A stretch of DNA of 64,000 bases from Streptomyces sp. NBC_01016 (GTDB taxonomy: Bacteria; Actinomycetota; Actinomycetes; Streptomycetales; Streptomycetaceae), in the NCBI RefSeq assembly GCF_026341035.1, contig NZ_JAPEOQ010000002.1, positions 62,001-126,000 of the forward strand, given 5' to 3'. Position numbers and translations under genes: made by a program. The notes under the pieces are model-generated. The model was given only the letters and a program-made list of their open reading frames with translations. It ran no database searches and was not told the origin of the DNA. Below are positions 61,041-64,000 of the stretch, one piece after another. Positions within the stretch are counted from its first letter, which is position 1; the number at the start of each line of letters is the position of its first letter.

Positions 61041-63785
61041 ATGGTTTTTCGACGGCGCGTGTGGCGCGAGCGGATACGCGGGTGGCCGCGACGGTGGGTA
61101 GCCGTCGCGGCGGCCCTTGTCGTGCTCGCGGGGGCGGGTACGTGGACGGGACTCTCGGCGGCCGCGGACTCCGGCTCCGGCGGGGCATCCGCCGTGCACC
61201 GGCAGGACCGGATGATGCCGATGGGCGGCGGGGTGCGCATCGACACCTCGTACTTCACCGCGGGTGACCCGTCCCACAAGCGCCCCGCGGTGCTGCTCAC
61301 GCACGGCTTCGGCGGCAGCAAGGCCGACGTCCGCGCCGAGGCGGAGAAGCTCGCCGCCCACGGGTACGCGGTCATGACCTGGTCGTCCCGCGGCTTCGGC
61401 CGATCCGGCGGCAAGATCGGCCTGAACGATCCGAAGCACGAGGTGGCCGACGTCTCACGCATGATCGACTGGCTCGCCAAGCGCCCCGAGGTGGAGCTCG
61501 ACAAGCCGGGCGATCCGCGCGTCGGCGTCTCCGGGGCCTCGTACGGAGGCGCGGTCTCGCTGCTCGCGGCGGGCCACGACAAGCGGGTCGACGCGATCGC
61601 CCCGCAGATCACGTACTGGAACCTCGCGGACGCGCTGTTCCCCGACGGCGTCTTCAAGAAGCTGTGGGCGGGCGCCTTCTTCACCTCCGGTTCCGCGCCG
61701 GTGGGCACGCGCACCAGTGAGGCCGGGCTCGCCTGCGGCCGCTTCGAGGAAAAGCTGTGCGACATGTACAAGCGCGTCGCCGTCGCCGGGAAGCCGGACG
61801 CCGCGGCGCGCAAGCTCCTGGAGGAGCGCAGCCCCGTCGCCGTCGGCGACCGCATCAAGGTCCCCACGTTCATCGCCCAGGGCCAGACGGACTCCCTCTT
61901 CCCCCTCGGGCAGGCCGACGAGATCGCGCGCCACGTCAAGGCGAACGGCGCGCCGGTCCAGGTCGACTGGCTGAACGGCGGGCACGACGGCGGCGACATG
62001 GAGCTCGACCGGCTGCACGCGCGCGTGACGTCCTGGTTCGACCGCTACCTGAAGGACGAGAACGTCGACACGGGCCCCGCGTTCCGCGTCACCCGCACCG
62101 GCGGCGTCGACTCCACGGACGGCGCGGCCACACTGCGCGGCGCGAGCGGCGACATGTACCCGGGCCTGCGCGGCGAGCGGCGCACGGCGGTGCCGCTGAA
62201 GTCGGCCACCGAGACCTTCCAGAACCCGCCGGGCGGCGGACCGCCGTCGATCTCCTCGGTGCCGGGCCTCGGCAAGGTGTCGAACCTGTCGTCCTCGCTC
62301 GGCGTCGGCTTCTCCCTCGAGTACCCCGGCCAGTTCGCGCGCTTCGACTCGGCGCCGCTGAAGAAGTCGCTGCGCGTCACCGGCTCCCCGACGGTCACCG
62401 CGCACGTGAAGTCCTCCACCGGCACCGCCGTGCTGTTCGCGAAGGTGTACGACTCCGGGCCCGACGGGACGCGTCAGGTGCTGCCCTCGCAGCTGGTGAC
62501 GCCGGTCAAGGTGACCGGCGCGGACGGCGCGGGCAAGGACGTGAAGATCACGCTCCCGGCCATCGACCACGAGGTGCAGAAGGGCCACAAGCTGCGGCTC
62601 GTGCTCTCCGCGACCGACCTCGGCTTCGCGTCGCCGAACGAGCCCGCGACGTACCAGGTCTCCGTGCACGACAGCCTGAGCGTGCCCTCCGCCCCCGACG
62701 TGAAGACGGCGCCCACCCCGCTGCCCGCATGGGTGTGGTGGCTGCCGGCCGGGGCGCTCGCCGTCGCGGCGGGGCTGCTCCTCACGGCCCGGCGGCGCAC
62801 GTCGGCGCCAGCGCCCGACCCGGCGCTCGCCGAGGTCCCGCTCCAGATCACGGACCTCAGTAAGAAGTACGCGGGCTCCACTGACCGGTACGCGGTGCGC
62901 GACCTGTCCTTCCGCGTCGAACAGGGCCAGGTCCTCGGCCTGCTCGGGCCGAACGGTGCGGGCAAGACCACGACCCTGCGCATGCTCATGGGCCTCATCC
63001 GGCCCGACCAGGGCGAGATCCGGGTCTTCGGCCACGCGATCAGGCCGGGCTCCCCGGTGCTCTCCAGGGTCGGCGCGTTCGTCGAGGGCGCCGGCTTCCT
63101 GCCGCACCTCTCCGGCCGGGAGAACCTGGAGCTGTACTGGAAGGCGACCGGCCGCCCGGCCGCGGACGCGCACCTCGACGAGGCCCTGGAGATCGCCGGC
63201 CTCGGCGACGCCCTCGCCCGCTCCGTGCGCACGTACTCGCAGGGCATGCGCCAGCGCCTCGCGATCGCCCAGGCCATGCTCGGCCTCCCGGACCTGCTCA
63301 TCCTCGACGAGCCGACGAACGGGCTCGACCCGCCGCAGATCCGCGAGATGCGCGAGGTGATGATCCGCTACGCGCGCGCAGGACGCACGGTCATCGTCTC
63401 CAGCCACCTCCTCGCCGAGGTCGAGCAGACCTGCACGCACCTCGTGGTGATGGACCGCGGCCGGCTCGTCCAGGCGGGCCCCGTCGCGGACATCGTCGGC
63501 TCCGGCGACACGCTGCTCGTCGGCGTCGCGGGCGAGGTCTCCGACGCGCTCGTGGAGAAGGTCGGCGGCCTCGCGGGCGTGGAATCGGTGGTGCGGGTCG
63601 ACGACGGCCTGCTGGTCCGCCTCACCCCGGAACCCGGCCTCGAACCGGACCCGACCACCGGGTCCGACCCGGCCGCCCGGCTGGTCGCGGAGCTGGTGCG
63701 GCTCGACGTACCGGTGCGCTCCCTCGGCCCGCACCGGCGCCTCGAGGACGCGTTCCTGACCCTGATCGGAGGGGCATCGGCATGA
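61041..63785 (+). CDS. Fusion of exported S15-type alpha/beta hydrolase and cytoplasmic ABC ATPase
   Basis: A 914-residue protein with an unusual order. A signal anchor (about 18-41) is followed by an outside alpha/beta hydrolase of the X-Pro dipeptidyl-peptidase/CocE type: LLTHGFGGSK near 86, nucleophile Ser 167 in GASYGG, Asp 284 in GQTDSLFP and His 315 in NGGHDGG. A beta-sandwich C-terminal domain (about 440-545) comes next. A second helix (562-583) returns the chain inside, to an ABC ATPase: Walker A GPNGAGKTT (636-644), signature YSQGMRQR near 732, LLILDEPTNGLDP near 752 and His 789. The stop overlaps an ABC permease start. Likely a transporter coupled to outside hydrolysis; the substrate is unknown. 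Possibly leaderless. Confidence 0.85.
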   Translation: MVFRRRVWRERIRGWPRRWVAVAAALVVLAGAGTWTGLSAAADSGSGGASAVHRQDRMMPMGGGVRIDTSYFTAGDPSHKRPAVLLTHGFGGSKADVRAEAEKLAAHGYAVMTWSSRGFGRSGGKIGLNDPKHEVADVSRMIDWLAKRPEVELDKPGDPRVGVSGASYGGAVSLLAAGHDKRVDAIAPQITYWNLADALFPDGVFKKLWAGAFFTSGSAPVGTRTSEAGLACGRFEEKLCDMYKRVAVAGKPDAAARKLLEERSPVAVGDRIKVPTFIAQGQTDSLFPLGQADEIARHVKANGAPVQVDWLNGGHDGGDMELDRLHARVTSWFDRYLKDENVDTGPAFRVTRTGGVDSTDGAATLRGASGDMYPGLRGERRTAVPLKSATETFQNPPGGGPPSISSVPGLGKVSNLSSSLGVGFSLEYPGQFARFDSAPLKKSLRVTGSPTVTAHVKSSTGTAVLFAKVYDSGPDGTRQVLPSQLVTPVKVTGADGAGKDVKITLPAIDHEVQKGHKLRLVLSATDLGFASPNEPATYQVSVHDSLSVPSAPDVKTAPTPLPAWVWWLPAGALAVAAGLLLTARRRTSAPAPDPALAEVPLQITDLSKKYAGSTDRYAVRDLSFRVEQGQVLGLLGPNGAGKTTTLRMLMGLIRPDQGEIRVFGHAIRPGSPVLSRVGAFVEGAGFLPHLSGRENLELYWKATGRPAADAHLDEALEIAGLGDALARSVRTYSQGMRQRLAIAQAMLGLPDLLILDEPTNGLDPPQIREMREVMIRYARAGRTVIVSSHLLAEVEQTCTHLVVMDRGRLVQAGPVADIVGSGDTLLVGVAGEVSDALVEKVGGLAGVESVVRVDDGLLVRLTPEPGLEPDPTTGSDPAARLVAELVRLDVPVRSLGPHRRLEDAFLTLIGGASA

Positions 63786-64000
63786 CGACGACCGGAGTCG
63801 AGACCGGGGCGCGCGACGTGCCCGAACTCGCCCACGGCTACCGGCCGGGCCGCACGCTCCCGCTGCGCGTGGAGCTCGTCCGCCAGGTGAAGCGGCGGCG
63901 CACGCTGGTGATGGGCGCGGTCCTGGCCCTGCTCCCGTTCGTGCTTGTCGCCGCGTTCGCGATCGGCGGGGAACCGGGCGGCGGCGGGGGAGGCGACGGC
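63782..64000 (+). CDS. ABC-2-type permease, N-terminal part cut by window end
   Basis: ATG 63782 overlaps the stop of the hydrolase-ABC gene (ATGA). The visible 73 residues have a polar start (MTTTGVETGARDVPELAHGY), then LRVELVRQVKRRRTLVMGAV leading into a first hydrophobic helix (LALLPFVLVAAFAIGG) and a Gly run. This is the usual beginning of ABC-2 export permeases. It is the expected membrane partner of the fused ATPase. Confidence 0.75.
   Translation, partial: MTTTGVETGARDVPELAHGYRPGRTLPLRVELVRQVKRRRTLVMGAVLALLPFVLVAAFAIGGEPGGGGGGDG

Overview
The window is chromosomal DNA from a Streptomyces or a close relative. GC content is very high, third codon positions are almost always G or C, GTG starts are common, stop and start codons often overlap (ATGA or GTGA), and Tat and lipoprotein signals are frequent. 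The order recD2, citrate synthase, copA, copZ and the ribose operon matches, from memory, the SCO2730-SCO2750 core region of S. coelicolor. I see no rRNA, tRNA, CRISPR array, prophage, insertion sequence or large biosynthetic cluster. The region reads as core metabolism with many sugar and polyol catabolic units.

Layout. 1-6.2 kb: a partial conserved gene, then a PucR regulator divergent from a sodium symporter, an agmatinase-family ureohydrolase and a ThDP decarboxylase, which together look like a guanidino-acid (2-ketoarginine type) catabolic unit. 6.2-9.7 kb: two alpha/beta hydrolases, a LysR regulator with a clear palindromic site, and a secreted endonuclease. 9.8-20.2 kb: a GT39 membrane glycosyltransferase with a long Gly-rich segment, a secreted phytase-like esterase, a fused two-NBD ABC exporter, two small exported proteins and a NagZ-type GH3 enzyme. 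20.7-26.4 kb: single genes (sugar isomerase, MarR-GNAT, Tat-exported phosphoesterase, ornithine cyclodeaminase-like, TetR, small membrane protein).

26.4-37 kb: two LacI-controlled sugar regions. One is lacI divergent from a Gfo/Idh, DUF993 and TIM-barrel operon. The other is a complete, tightly coupled ribose operon (rbsR, rbsA, rbsC-rbsB fusion, rbsK, rbsD) with two identical operator boxes. 37.2-42.2 kb: a small hypothetical gene, recD2, citrate synthase with a structured leader, and a 570-base intergenic region with a strong terminator and a set of hairpins that look like a structured RNA. 42.2-46.2 kb: copper handling (copA, copZ, a CsoR-type box) plus a PrsW protease and a small MerR/AlpA-type protein.

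46.4-54.4 kb: an inositol catabolic set (iolE-like gene divergent from a Cgl0159-type aldolase, iolB, iolD, iolA/mmsA) followed by an APC permease. No iolC kinase is seen here. 54.4-60.6 kb: a six-gene ABC sugar import operon on the minus strand (binding protein, two permeases, YesL-like protein, LacI repressor, Gfo/Idh oxidoreductase) with a perfect palindromic operator upstream. 61-64 kb: an unusual fusion of an exported S15-type hydrolase to a cytoplasmic ABC ATPase, overlapping the start of its presumed permease, which is cut by the window end.

The recurrent theme is local LacI-type control of sugar and polyol catabolism, with operators that can be read directly. The least explained items are the hairpin cluster after citrate synthase, the inverted-repeat segment inside copA and the hydrolase-ABC fusion.
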